From: Pseudarthrobacter sp. GA104 | Lineage (GTDB): Bacteria; Actinomycetota; Actinomycetes; Actinomycetales; Micrococcaceae | Reading direction: 5' to 3' | Length of the DNA stretch: 64,000 nt | Assembly (NCBI RefSeq): GCF_009741265.1 | Contig: NZ_WOWL01000001.1 | Span: 2,976,001-3,040,000 of the forward strand | Shown here: positions 1 through 8,428 of the stretch, one piece after another | Layout: every line of letters starts with the position of its first letter | How positions within the stretch are numbered: position 1 is the first letter of the stretch | Position numbers and translations under genes: made by a program | Notes under the pieces: generated by a model | The model's database searches: none | The model's input: only the letters and a program-made list of their open reading frames with translations | Told to the model about the DNA's origin: nothing

Positions 1-51
1 CGCAAGCTCGGCCAGGGAACCCGGCGGGCGTGGGCCCAGGCGCCCGTGCAA
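1..51. other. short stretch before the first complete gene
   Basis: This stretch lies downstream of the potassium-uptake regulatory gene, which is read leftward and stops at 52. I see no gene, hairpin with a T-run, or repeat in it. It may belong to a neighbour outside the window. Confidence 0.3.
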
Positions 52-738
52 TTACGGCCGGGCAGCGAACCGTTCCAGCAGGTCCACGTGGCCGGACACG
101 ATCAGCATGTCCCGGGAGGACACCTTGGTCTCCGGGCGGGCATAGGTGAAGTCCTCGCCGGGCGACTTCACGCCCACGATCGTCACGCCGTACTTGGAAC
201 GGACCTTTGACTCGTCCAGGGTGAACCCCACCGTTTCGCGCGGCGGGTACATTTTCACGATCGCGAAGTCGTCGTCGAACTCAATGAAGTCCAGCATCCG
301 GCCGGACACCAGGTGGGCTGCGCGGACGCCGGCGTCGGCCTCCGGATAAATCACATGGTTGGCGCCGATCCGGGTGAGGATCTTGCCGTGGGACGGCGTA
401 ATCGCCTTGACCCACAGGTGCTCGATGCCAAGGTCCACCAGGTTGACCGTGATCAGCACGGAGGACTCGATGGACGTGCCCACGCCCACGACGGCGGAGC
501 TGAACTCCTGCGCGCCGAGCTGGCGGAGCGCATCGATGTTGGTGGCGTCGGCCTCCACCACGTGGGTCAGCAGCGGTGCCCACTTCTGCACCAGGGACCG
601 GTCCCGTTCAATAGCCAGGACTTCCCGGCCCTGCTTGACCAGCTGTTCTGCCGTGGATGAACCGAAGCGGCCCAGCCCGATCACCAGCACTGGAGCGTTG
701 TGGGCGGGGCGCCGGGGGGCGTCTGGGGAACTAGCCAA
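52..738 (-). CDS. TrkA/KtrA-type RCK regulatory subunit of K+ uptake system
   Basis: This is the cytosolic regulatory subunit of a Ktr/Trk potassium uptake system, which gates the membrane channel in response to bound nucleotide. The 228-residue protein starts its Rossmann fold with VLVIGLGRFGSS (residues 17-28), a GxGxxG motif, followed by an acidic residue (AIERD) at the end of the second strand. A TrkA_C-like part fills the last 80 residues. The length is that of single-RCK KtrA rather than double-RCK TrkA. The start codon is TTG; it overlaps the end of the channel gene by 8 bases and has a GAGAGG ribosome site just upstream, so the two are translationally coupled. Confidence 0.9.
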   Translation of the reverse strand: MASSPDAPRRPAHNAPVLVIGLGRFGSSTAEQLVKQGREVLAIERDRSLVQKWAPLLTHVVEADATNIDALRQLGAQEFSSAVVGVGTSIESSVLITVNLVDLGIEHLWVKAITPSHGKILTRIGANHVIYPEADAGVRAAHLVSGRMLDFIEFDDDFAIVKMYPPRETVGFTLDESKVRSKYGVTIVGVKSPGEDFTYARPETKVSSRDMLIVSGHVDLLERFAARP

Positions 739-2164
739 TGATCGGCCTCTCTTCGGGATAGTGGTACAACTGGCTGCGCTGGCGGAGGGCCAGGGCGGCC
801 GCCAGGGTCACGGTGCCGACGCGGCCGGCGAACATCAGGGCGGCAAGGACGTAAACGCCCGCCGGCGGCACCTCTGCGCTGAGGTTGGTGCTGAGACCCA
901 CGGTGGCGAAAGCCGAAATGGTCTCGAACAGCACCCGGTCCAGGGACGCCCCGCTGATGTGCAGCAGGAGGAAGGCGGACACGGACACCAGGGTGGCGCC
1001 CGCGACGATCACGGAGATGGCAACGCGCATGGTGCCCTGCGGGATGGTCCTGCCGTAGACCTGCACGTCGGTGTCGCCCCTGGCCTCCGCCACGATCGCC
1101 AGGAACATCACGGCGATGGTGGTGACCTTGATGCCGCCGGCCGTGGATGCCGAGCCGCCGCCGGCGAACATGAGCGCGTCGGTCAAGAGCATGGTGGTGG
1201 ACTCCATCTGGTTCTGGTCCACCAGGTTGAAGCCGCCGGACCGCATCATCACGGAGGCGAACAGGGCATGCGTCACCTTGTCATCGAAATCCATGGTCCC
1301 GATGGTCCGCAGGTTGTCCCACTCCATCAAAGCCCACAGGAAAGTGCCGGCAAACAGGAGGATGAAGGATACCTGGATGGTGAGCTTGGTGTGGAGGTTC
1401 CACTTCTTCCAGTTCAGCCCGTTCTGCTGGAGGACCATCACCACGGGAAACCCGAGGCTTCCCAGGAAGACGCCGAGCATCAGCGGGACCAGGATCCAAA
1501 GGTCCGTTTCGTAAGGCACGATCCCATCCGAATGCGGGGTAAAACCGGCATTGTTGAAGGACGAGATGGAGTAGAAGATCCCGTGCCACACGGACTGCCA
1601 GAACGGCTCTCCCAGGGTCAGGAACCGCGGGACAAGGGCAAGCGCCAGCATTCCTTCGATCACCACTGATGTTGTGATGACGATCCGCAGTAGGGTGCCC
1701 ACCTCGCCCAGGCGGCCTGCGTTGTTCATGGATTCCGCGGCGATGATTTTCCCCCGCACGCCCAGCCGCTTGCTGACCATCAGGGCAAGCAAGGAGGCCA
1801 GGGTCAGCGTGCCCAGGCCTCCAATGAAGACGCCCACCAGGATCACCAGCTGCCCGAAGAAGGACCAGTGGACCGCCGTCGACACCACGGTCAGGCCGGT
1901 GACGCACACGGCCGAAACTGCCGTGAACAGCGCCTGGTGGACCGGGGTGGGCGTGCCGGCGGCGGACGAGACCGGCAGCGAGAGGATGAGTGTGAAGACC
2001 AGGCAGACGGCGGCGAACACCGTCAGGGCAAGCCGGGCCGGGGAGGTGTTTGCGATGTCGTCAATGAAGTCGCGCAGCCGCGTAAGGATCCAGAGGCCTT
2101 CCCGCTCCTGCGCTGCGGGATGCCAGCTGGCCGGGTTCCGGGGCCTCGACTGGCTTTGCGTCAT
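731..2164 (-). CDS. TrkH/KtrB family potassium channel subunit
   Basis: This is the integral membrane K+-translocating subunit that pairs with the RCK protein encoded just downstream. The 477-residue sequence is strongly hydrophobic with repeated TrkH-type pore loops, for example AVCVTGLTVV near residue 90, SFNNAGFTPH near 203, GGSASTAGGIKVTT near 337 and SAFATVGLSTNLS near 418; their glycines match the filter positions of the family. The ATG is preceded by GAGGAAAAG. The order channel then RCK with an 8-base overlap is typical of actinobacterial KtrAB-like pairs. Whether H+ or Na+ is coupled cannot be read from the sequence. Confidence 0.9.
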   Translation of the reverse strand: MTQSQSRPRNPASWHPAAQEREGLWILTRLRDFIDDIANTSPARLALTVFAAVCLVFTLILSLPVSSAAGTPTPVHQALFTAVSAVCVTGLTVVSTAVHWSFFGQLVILVGVFIGGLGTLTLASLLALMVSKRLGVRGKIIAAESMNNAGRLGEVGTLLRIVITTSVVIEGMLALALVPRFLTLGEPFWQSVWHGIFYSISSFNNAGFTPHSDGIVPYETDLWILVPLMLGVFLGSLGFPVVMVLQQNGLNWKKWNLHTKLTIQVSFILLFAGTFLWALMEWDNLRTIGTMDFDDKVTHALFASVMMRSGGFNLVDQNQMESTTMLLTDALMFAGGGSASTAGGIKVTTIAVMFLAIVAEARGDTDVQVYGRTIPQGTMRVAISVIVAGATLVSVSAFLLLHISGASLDRVLFETISAFATVGLSTNLSAEVPPAGVYVLAALMFAGRVGTVTLAAALALRQRSQLYHYPEERPIIG

Positions 2165-2267
2165 GTGTGGCTTTTCCTCGGTAGAAACTGCTTCCCTCAG
2201 TAGTAAACCACTAATGCGGCGTTATGGCCGGGCAGGAGGGGCCGCCGGCTCAGGTAGCCTGTGATTG

Positions 2268-3479
2268 ATGACATACCTCCCGGGTCTCAGCCAGCCCGCG
2301 CCCCCAACGGTGGTGGCGTGGAGTTCTGACATGACTGCCTACAATTTCGGTCCGGGCCATCCGATGGCGCCGGAGCGGATGGACCTGACAGCCCGCCTGG
2401 CCGGCAGCCTGGGTTTGTTCGGCCTGGACCACGTCGTGGTGGAAGCGCCCGAAGTGGCGGACGACGCCGCGCTGGAGTCGGTGCATTCCGCAGACTTTGT
2501 TGCGGCGGTCCGCAGGGTCAGCGCCAACCCGGCGGAGCCCGATGAGGCCCGCGGGCTGGGCACGGAAGACGATCCCGCCTTCGCCGGCATGCATGAGGCG
2601 GCAGCCCGGCTGGCCGGCGGTTCGCTGCTGTCAGCTTCCCGGATCCTGGACGGCTCCGCGCTGCACGCGGTTAACTTCGGCGGCGGCATGCACCATGCCG
2701 CCCGCGAACGGGCCAGCGGGTTCTGCATCTATAACGACGCTGCACTCGCCGTGCAGAAGCTGCTCGACGGCGGCATCAGCAAGGTGGCATATATCGACGT
2801 CGACGCCCACCACGGGGACGGGACGGAGAGCATCTTCTGGAATGATCCCCGTGTGCTCACCATTTCGCTGCACGAGAGCGGCCTTACGCTCTTCCCCGGA
2901 ACCGGATTCGCCAATGAGATCGGCGGTCCGCAGGCCGAGGGGACGGCGGTGAATGTCGCCCTGCCGTCAGGGACGGGGGATGCCGGCTGGCTTCGCGCCT
3001 TCCACGCGGTGGTGCCGCAGCTGGTGGCCGCTTTCCAGCCGGAGGTGATCGTCAGCCAGCACGGGTGCGACTCCCACCGCACGGACCCGCTGACACACCT
3101 CAACCTCAGCGTTGACGGGCAGCGGGAGGCCGCCTCCGCCGTCGGCAGTCTCGCCGCCCGGCACTGCGACAACCGCTGGATCGCCACCGGGGGCGGCGGG
3201 TACAACGTTACGGACGTGGTCCCGCGGTCCTGGAGCCACCTGATTGCCATCGCGTCAGGGCGGCCCGTGCCGCTGCGCACTCCCGTCCCGGAGGACTGGC
3301 GCGCCTATGTCCTGGCAAAGTTCGGCAGGGACGCCCCCCTCCTGATGGGCGACGACGTGGAACTGTGGTGGCGGTCCTGGGAAGTGGGCTTCGACCCCAA
3401 CGATGCCGTGGACAGGACGGTCATGGCCACGAGGAAGGCAGTCTTCCCGCTCCACGGGCTGGACCCCTGGTTCGACTGA
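2268..3479 (+). CDS. acuC: AcuC-type histone deacetylase superfamily protein
   Basis: This is a class I-like zinc deacetylase of the AcuC/histone deacetylase family; in Bacillus AcuC deacetylates acetyl-CoA synthetase. The zinc and catalytic pattern is visible: GGGMHHA near residue 140, VAYIDVDAHHGDGT near 175, ISLHESG near 203 and TGGGGYN near 308. About 403 residues is normal for the family. The ATG at 2268 has a TTG directly before it and no good ribosome site (the nearest GGAGG is about 30 bases away), while a TAGCCT hexamer 10-15 bases upstream suggests a leaderless transcript. The actual substrate is inferred only from family. Confidence 0.88.
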   Translation: MTYLPGLSQPAPPTVVAWSSDMTAYNFGPGHPMAPERMDLTARLAGSLGLFGLDHVVVEAPEVADDAALESVHSADFVAAVRRVSANPAEPDEARGLGTEDDPAFAGMHEAAARLAGGSLLSASRILDGSALHAVNFGGGMHHAARERASGFCIYNDAALAVQKLLDGGISKVAYIDVDAHHGDGTESIFWNDPRVLTISLHESGLTLFPGTGFANEIGGPQAEGTAVNVALPSGTGDAGWLRAFHAVVPQLVAAFQPEVIVSQHGCDSHRTDPLTHLNLSVDGQREAASAVGSLAARHCDNRWIATGGGGYNVTDVVPRSWSHLIAIASGRPVPLRTPVPEDWRAYVLAKFGRDAPLLMGDDVELWWRSWEVGFDPNDAVDRTVMATRKAVFPLHGLDPWFD

Positions 3480-3528
3480 CCGCGGGTTCGACCAGTGCCG
3501 GTTCAACTTCCTTGCGCTGATTGCCTGG

Positions 3529-4005
3529 TCAGCTGCTCGGCTTTTCCGTCTGGAACACCACCCCGGCAGCGCCGATGAGCCAGCCCAGCAGGGACAAAGC
3601 GAAAGCGCCGATCAGGTCCGTTGATGCCGTCCCTTTGGCCAGCCAGAGCAACAGGACGGCCAGGCCCACGGCGAGGTAGACCAGGATCGCTGCAATGATC
3701 CGCCCGGACAACCTGGCTGTGATCTCGGCAGGATTGAAGGCCGCGGGCCTGCCCGGCTCCCGCTGAAGCTCGTCCCGACGGACCTCGGCGATGGTAAATC
3801 CCAAGGCCGACGCCGTCAGCGAACTCAACGACGTGGCGAGGACTCCGGCCGCCGTGACCAGGGCCCCGTTGAGCGGCGGCGCCACCGTGCGTCCGTCCGG
3901 CACCCAGAATCCGACGCGCAGCAGCACCGCGCCCCAGACCGCCACGAAAAAGCCCAGGAACACGAACGCGATGATATTGAACAGTTGCTGGCGAAGGAAC
4001 TCCAT
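3529..4005 (-). CDS. small integral membrane protein, function unknown
   Basis: I do not recognise a characterised family. The product, about 158 residues, has hydrophobic segments near residues 6-25, 46-65, 104-122 and 130-150, consistent with four membrane helices and a charged stretch (EVRRDELQREPGR) between the second and third. Two GTG codons precede the ATG in frame; the ATG is chosen because GAGGGG lies at proper distance. It is convergent with the deacetylase gene and stands alone. Confidence 0.65.
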   Translation of the reverse strand: MEFLRQQLFNIIAFVFLGFFVAVWGAVLLRVGFWVPDGRTVAPPLNGALVTAAGVLATSLSSLTASALGFTIAEVRRDELQREPGRPAAFNPAEITARLSGRIIAAILVYLAVGLAVLLLWLAKGTASTDLIGAFALSLLGWLIGAAGVVFQTEKPSS

Positions 4006-4158
4006 CACCACCCACCCCTCAAACCGTGGTGGCCGCCGCGCGGGAATCCGGGCAGCAGTGACACCGTTCTAGCACTGCCGGGAAACCGGGGCAATGGTGA
4101 CGGGTACCGGCCGAAATAGTTGATGCCTTTGGGCGTATATGTCGCTAGGGTGGGAGGC

Positions 4159-4764
4159 ATGGTGACAGACGACGTATTTGCCGTCATAGCGGAATCGACC
4201 CGGCGGGACATCCTCGTCTCCCTCCGTTCCGGAGACAAGGCCGTGGGCGAACTGGTGGAGGAACTGGCGGCAAGCCAGCCCACCATTTCCAAGCACCTCA
4301 AAGTCCTCCGCGAAGCCCAGCTGGTGAGCATGAGGGCCCAGGGGCAGAAGCGCTACTACGCACTGAACCGTAAGCCGCTGGAGGGGATTGCCAGCTGGCT
4401 GGAAACGCTCGACGTCGGTTCGGCGGCACCGGCGCCGGCTGCGGCAGCCGGCGCGGCCCCGGCCGCAGCCACTGACGCCAAGCGGGCCGAACCTGCGCCC
4501 GCGCAAGCCAGGAAGGCGGCTGCCGCACACAAGGAGGCCGCGACCGCCGGCGCAGTAGCGGCCGAGGCTGTGTCCGCCGGAGTCTTGGCGAGGGACGGTG
4601 CGGACCTGAGTCCCGCCGTCGTGATTCCCGGCGGAACCACCGCGCCACTGAGTGATGACAGCGTGCCCCAGCAGATCGGCAGGACCGTGGGGCGCGCCGC
4701 CACCAAGGCCGCGGATCTCCTGGCCAACCTCCCCAACCTGCCGAAGTTCGGCCGGAAGAAGTAG
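4159..4764 (+). CDS. ArsR-family winged-helix regulator with Ala/Pro-rich tail
   Basis: The first ~90 residues form an ArsR-type winged helix: FAVIAESTRRDILVSL, then GELVEELAASQPTISKHLKVL (recognition helix) and a wing ending in QKRYYALN. No metal-binding cysteine pair is present, so it is not an obvious metal sensor. The remaining ~110 residues are low-complexity Ala/Pro/Glu followed by a C-terminal patch with LLANLPNLPKFGRKK. The ATG at 4159 lies one base after GGGAGG, too close for that site; a GTG at 4162 or leaderless initiation from TATATGT are alternatives. The target is unknown. Confidence 0.75.
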   Translation: MVTDDVFAVIAESTRRDILVSLRSGDKAVGELVEELAASQPTISKHLKVLREAQLVSMRAQGQKRYYALNRKPLEGIASWLETLDVGSAAPAPAAAAGAAPAAATDAKRAEPAPAQARKAAAAHKEAATAGAVAAEAVSAGVLARDGADLSPAVVIPGGTTAPLSDDSVPQQIGRTVGRAATKAADLLANLPNLPKFGRKK

Positions 4765-4772
4765 CTCTTAAT

Positions 4773-4836
4773 CCAACTGACTCGCAGTTGACGCATTCAA
4801 ATCCGGATTTCGGTGCGTTAACTGCGAGCCGGTTGG
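4773..4836. repeat. long imperfect inverted repeat, probable two-way terminator
   Basis: Two 23-base arms (4773-4795 and 4814-4836) pair with only two interruptions: CCAAC/GTTGG, CTCGCAGTT/AACTGCGAG and ACGCA/TGCGT. The loop contains the palindrome AATCCGGATT (4800-4809). It sits between the convergent ArsR-type and lldD genes, so it could end both transcripts, although no clear T-run follows on either side. Confidence 0.6.
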
Positions 4837-4843
4837 GCGGGGC

Positions 4844-6205
4844 TTAGTTGTTGAGCAGGCGCACGTGGTCCGGGGTCAGCTCGGAGATCTTGCTGGCGCC
4901 CAGCAGCGCCATGGTGCGGGCCATGTCCTTCTCGAGGATCTGCAGGGTGCGGTCAACGCCCGCCCGGCCGCCGGCCATCAGGCCGTACAGGTAAGCGCGG
5001 CCGATCAGCGTGAAGTCGGCGCCCAGGGCGAGGGCTGCCACGATGTCCGCGCCGCTCATGATGCCGGTGTCCAGCATGATCGCCGCATCCGTGTTGTCCT
5101 TGGTGAAGGCTTCCTTGACCTCGGGGAGCAAATGGAACGGGATGGGGGCCCGGTCCAGCTGGCGGCCGCCGTGGTTGGACAGGATGACGCCGTCCGCTCC
5201 ATGGCCAACAACCCGGCGGGCATCCTCCACGGTCTGGATGCCCTTGACCACCAGGTTGCCCTTCCAGGTTTCGCGCAGCCAGTCCAGGTCCTCGAACGTC
5301 AGGGTGGGGTCGAACATGGAGTTGATCAGGTCCGCCACGGTGCCGGTGTAGCGGGACAGGGAAGCGAAGGTCAGCGGCTCATGCGTGAGGAAGTTGAACC
5401 ACCAGGCGGGCCGGTAGGACGCATCAAGGACAGTCTTGATGGTCAGCGCCGGCGGGATGGTCATGCCGTTGCGGACATCGCGGAGGCGGGCGCCGGCGAC
5501 GGCGGTGTCCACGGTGACCATCAGCGTGTCGTTACCCGCCTTGGCGGCGCGCTCGATCAGTTCCAGCGAGCGGTCGCGGTCCGTCCACAGGTACAGCTGG
5601 AACCAGTTGCGGCCGTTCGGTGCGGCGGCGGCAACATCCTCGATGGACGCGGTGCCCATGGTGGACAGCGTGTAGGGGATGCCGGCGGCCTCGGCTGCCT
5701 GCGAACCGGCGTACTCGCCCTCGGACTGCATCATCCGCGTGAAGCCGGTGGGCGCGATCCCCACCGGAAGGCGGGACGGCTTGCCCAGGATGTCGGTACT
5801 GAGGTCGATCGCGGAGACGTTCCGCAGGATGCCGGGCCGGAATTCGATGTCCAGGAAGGCCTGGCGTGCACGCCGAAGGGTGATTTCCGCTTCGGCGGCG
5901 CCGTCCGTGTAGTCAAAAGGCGCCTGCGGGGTGCGGCGCTTGGCGATGTCCCGCAGCTCCCAGACCGTGCTGGCCCGCTTGAGCCGGGCTTCCTTGCTGA
6001 ACTCCGGCTTCTTGAACTGCATCAGCGGAGCCAGGTCCGAGTACTTCGGGATGCGGCGCTTCAGCGCCGCCGGCACGGCAGCGGCGGCCGGGGGAGCGGC
6101 CGGTGCCTGGGTAGTGGACGGGGCGGGCGGCGTTGTGGCCGGAATATCCGTCGCGTCCGGTGCGGGAGTTGCTTCCGGATTGTTGGGCTGGATGGTGTGG
6201 GTCAT
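4844..6205 (-). CDS. lldD: FMN-dependent L-lactate dehydrogenase / alpha-hydroxy acid oxidase
   Basis: It oxidises L-lactate (or a related 2-hydroxy acid) to pyruvate with FMN. The FMN_dh barrel is clear: [18 protein letters not shown] near residue 150, [11 protein letters not shown] near 200, [19 protein letters not shown] near 230, NLVVKGIQ near 315, and the catalytic-histidine motif [11 protein letters not shown] near 342. The first ~45 residues are a Pro/Ala-rich extension of the type seen in actinobacterial LldD2-like enzymes. The ATG at 6205 has GGAGG at good spacing. It is divergent from a FadR-family regulator with two matching operators between them. In this window lactate could come from rhamnose-derived lactaldehyde (inference). 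Confidence 0.9.
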   Translation of the reverse strand: MTHTIQPNNPEATPAPDATDIPATTPPAPSTTQAPAAPPAAAAVPAALKRRIPKYSDLAPLMQFKKPEFSKEARLKRASTVWELRDIAKRRTPQAPFDYTDGAAEAEITLRRARQAFLDIEFRPGILRNVSAIDLSTDILGKPSRLPVGIAPTGFTRMMQSEGEYAGSQAAEAAGIPYTLSTMGTASIEDVAAAAPNGRNWFQLYLWTDRDRSLELIERAAKAGNDTLMVTVDTAVAGARLRDVRNGMTIPPALTIKTVLDASYRPAWWFNFLTHEPLTFASLSRYTGTVADLINSMFDPTLTFEDLDWLRETWKGNLVVKGIQTVEDARRVVGHGADGVILSNHGGRQLDRAPIPFHLLPEVKEAFTKDNTDAAIMLDTGIMSGADIVAALALGADFTLIGRAYLYGLMAGGRAGVDRTLQILEKDMARTMALLGASKISELTPDHVRLLNN

Positions 6206-6246
6206 GGCGTCCTCCGTTGGCCGGCAGGTCCGCATCCGGGACCTCC

Positions 6247-6261
6247 TGTGGTCTAACCACA
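6247..6261. promoter_or_regulatory. FadR/GntR-type operator, copy 1
   Basis: TGTGGTCTAACCACA is a perfect palindrome of 6-base arms around 3 bases. It contains the FadR-subfamily core TGGT-N3-ACCA and lies in the lldD promoter region, upstream of the divergent regulator gene. Confidence 0.8.
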
Positions 6262-6271
6262 CTGTAGGCCA

Positions 6272-6286
6272 TGTGGTCCAACCACA
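6272..6286. promoter_or_regulatory. FadR/GntR-type operator, copy 2
   Basis: TGTGGTCCAACCACA differs from copy 1 by one central base and lies 25 bases from it centre to centre, about 18 bases before the regulator start. It would let the regulator control lldD and itself. Confidence 0.8.
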
Positions 6287-6303
6287 TCAAGTACCATTGC
6301 CCT

Positions 6304-7011
6304 ATGCGGACGCACCAGCTTGTTTTGTCGTGGATCGAAAATGAGCTTTCGGAGGGCAGGCTGACCGTGGGCGGCCGCCTTCCGGCCGAGCGCACGCTTG
6401 CGGAACAGCTGAAGGTCTCGCGAACGTCCGTGCGCGAGGCCATCAGGATCCTTGAGGCGATGGGCGTGGTCCGGGCCGGGGTCGGCTCGGGTCCGGAGGC
6501 CGGCACGGTGGTCATTTCGGATCCCACGGCGGCCCTCGGCTCTGCCCTGCGGCTGCACGTTGCAACCCAGCACCTTCCGGTGGCGGACATCGTGGAAACC
6601 CGGGTGCTCCTCGAGTCCTGGGCCGCGTCGAAAGCCAGGCCGGACGCGCCGGAGCTGGAGACAGCCGCCGCCTTGCTGGACCAGATGGCCGCGGAAGGGC
6701 TTGCCGTCGACGAGTTCCTGGCGCTGGACGTCCGGTTCCACCTTGCCCTGGCCGACGCCGCCGGCAATGCCGTCGTGAGCGCCATGATGGGATCGTTGCG
6801 CGAATCCATCCAGAGCTATGCCGCGCAGATCACCTCCAGCCTCCCCGACTGGGAGGACACGGCATCGCGGCTGAAGTCGGAGCACGGCGGCATCCTCGCC
6901 GCCATCAGGAATGACGACGGCGAACGGGCGGCAAGGCTCGTTGCCGCCCACATCCAGGGCTACTACAAGGAAGCAGGACTGGATCCGGCGGAGGCCAGGC
7001 CAGCCCCGTGA
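6304..7011 (+). CDS. FadR/GntR-family regulator, probable lactate regulator (LldR-like)
   Basis: A 235-residue transcription factor. The N-terminal winged helix shows GGRLPAERTLAEQLKVSRTSV followed by REAIRILEAMGVV (residues ~24-57), the GntR signature. The C-terminal all-helical FCD effector domain includes VETRVLLESWAA, FHLALADAAGN and SEHGGILAAI with the metal-binding Asp/His pattern of FadR-type sensors. The ATG at 6304 has no ribosome site and probably begins a leaderless message. Divergence from lldD with two palindromes between indicates local control by lactate or a similar 2-hydroxy acid (inference). Confidence 0.85.
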   Translation: MRTHQLVLSWIENELSEGRLTVGGRLPAERTLAEQLKVSRTSVREAIRILEAMGVVRAGVGSGPEAGTVVISDPTAALGSALRLHVATQHLPVADIVETRVLLESWAASKARPDAPELETAAALLDQMAAEGLAVDEFLALDVRFHLALADAAGNAVVSAMMGSLRESIQSYAAQITSSLPDWEDTASRLKSEHGGILAAIRNDDGERAARLVAAHIQGYYKEAGLDPAEARPAP

Positions 7012-7018
7012 GCGGATG

Positions 7019-8053
7019 TCAGCCGTGCACCGCGGTGCGGGCGGCCTTGGCCGGGCCCGTGCTGGCCCGCACTTCGAGCCTCGGCTGGTAGCGGCTGCCG
7101 GGAGTCTGGCTCGCTTCATTCCGGATGAGGGCCCGCAGCTGGTGCCATGCCTCCGCCCCCAGCTCGGTGATGGGCACCGCTGCCGTGGTGAGCGTCGGCG
7201 TCGTGTATTTGGCGAAGGGGATGTCATCAAACCCGGTGACGGAGATGTCGCCGGGAACGTCAAGGCCGCGCTCGTGCAGCCCGCTCATCAGGCCCATGGC
7301 CACGAGGTCGTTGAAGGCCAGGATCCCGGTGGCACCGCTCTCCAGCACCGCGTCTACTGACCCATGGCCGGTGTCGAAATCGGAGCCGCCTTCAAGCATG
7401 GTGACCTCAACATGCGGATGGGCGGCCTTGAACGCCTCCAGGCCCTGGAGCCGGAGGTTGTTGGACGCGCTGCGGGGAGGCCCTGCCAGGAAGGCGAGGC
7501 GGGTATGCCCGAGCTCTACCAAATGTTCGGCGATGTCCTGCACGCCCTGGCCGTAGTCCACCACCAGGCTGGGAACATCGGCGGCTGCCGTGGTGCGGTT
7601 GATCAGCACCAGCGGGCGCAGTGACGGGGCCAGCTCTTCCAGCTCGGCGTCGCTCATGCGCGGAGCGCACAGGACCAGGCCATCGCAGCGCCGCCGCGCC
7701 TCACCCGCAAGGATGGACTCCTCGCTGGAGACTTCAAAGGAGTCGGCGATGAGGACGCGGTAGCCGTCCTGGGCGGCCGCCCGGCTGAGGCCGCGGAGGA
7801 TGGCCTGGAAAGTGGGGTTGGCCAGGTCCGGCACCACGATGCCGATGGTGTCGGTCTTGCCGAGGGCCAGGCTTCGTCCCACCGGGTTGGGCTGGTACTT
7901 CAGGTCAGCCGCAGCTGCCTTCACGCGGGCGGCGATCTCAGGGTCAACAGTGAAGTTGCCGTTCATGACGCGCGAAACCGTGGCGTGCGAGACGCCCGCC
8001 TTGAGGGCAACATCCGCGATGCCGATCCGGCCGGAAGCCGATTTCCTGACCAT
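7019..8053 (-). CDS. LacI-family transcriptional regulator
   Basis: A 344-residue LacI-family repressor. The start ATG at 8053 (GGAAGGGG upstream) gives an N-terminal HTH at residues 8-30 (IADVALKAGVSHATVSRVMNG), the hinge motif LKYQPNPVGRSL, and a periplasmic-binding-protein-like sensor domain (IGIVVPDLANPTFQAIL onward, TGFDDIPFAKYTTPTLTT near the end). A longer upstream reading frame is unlikely because it lacks family homology. It is divergent from the uronate-type operon and three operator-like palindromes lie between, so it probably represses that operon and itself. Its inducer is likely a uronate or aldarate intermediate (inference). Confidence 0.9.
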   Translation of the reverse strand: MVRKSASGRIGIADVALKAGVSHATVSRVMNGNFTVDPEIAARVKAAAADLKYQPNPVGRSLALGKTDTIGIVVPDLANPTFQAILRGLSRAAAQDGYRVLIADSFEVSSEESILAGEARRRCDGLVLCAPRMSDAELEELAPSLRPLVLINRTTAAADVPSLVVDYGQGVQDIAEHLVELGHTRLAFLAGPPRSASNNLRLQGLEAFKAAHPHVEVTMLEGGSDFDTGHGSVDAVLESGATGILAFNDLVAMGLMSGLHERGLDVPGDISVTGFDDIPFAKYTTPTLTTAAVPITELGAEAWHQLRALIRNEASQTPGSRYQPRLEVRASTGPAKAARTAVHG

Positions 8054-8179
8054 AAGTGGCCCCTTCCTCAGCGCCGGAGCCGGCAGGCCCGGGCGCAGTC
8101 CGCTGGCGGGGGTACCCGGCCAACTCCTTGTCGACGTACTAGTCAGAGCATGTCGTACGTGAAAGCATATAACGGGACG

Positions 8180-8193
8180 GGAAAGCGATTTCT
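8180..8193. promoter_or_regulatory. LacI-type operator, site 1
   Basis: GGAAAGCGATTTCT resembles the two sites further right (central CG flanked by A-rich and T-rich halves). It lies about 130 bases upstream of the LacI gene start, near its promoter. Confidence 0.55.
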
Positions 8194-8197
8194 CTTC

Positions 8198-8243
8198 TTT
8201 TCCCGAATTTTCCCGCACGGTTTTCCCGGCTTTTCCCGTGCGG
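8198..8243. repeat. 23-bp tandem repeat built from TTTTCCCG units
   Basis: Four TTTTCCCG words start at 8198, 8208, 8221 and 8231. They form two 23-base units (8198-8220, 8221-8243) differing at four positions. The unit lies between two LacI-type operators in the divergent promoter region. Confidence 0.75.
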
Positions 8244-8258
8244 CCGCCGCGCCGGGGT

Positions 8259-8272
8259 AGAAAACGCTTTCT
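8259..8272. promoter_or_regulatory. LacI-type operator, site 2
   Basis: AGAAAACGCTTTCT is a near-perfect palindrome around CG. It is 79 bases from site 1 centre to centre. Confidence 0.65.
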
Positions 8273-8334
8273 CACAACGCTGCCAATGGTTGACGGATGG
8301 GCGGTCCGGTTGATAGAACTCATATAACGAATCC

Positions 8335-8348
8335 GGAAAGCGTTTTCT
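8335..8348. promoter_or_regulatory. LacI-type operator, site 3
   Basis: GGAAAGCGTTTTCT lies about 80 bases before the start of the uronate-type operon and 76 bases from site 2. It follows a CATATAACGA stretch that could be part of the promoter. Confidence 0.65.
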
Positions 8349-8428
8349 CACGCCTCGTCAGCATAGAACCGGATCAACCCCGAACAACGGCCCGGCGGGC
8401 CGGATTTAAGCCTTCGAAAGGGACCCTC

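Noticed and set aside
4120..4158. Upstream ATG for the ArsR-type gene
   Set aside because: The 13 extra residues are not part of the winged-helix family start, and the region looks like promoter (TATATGT).
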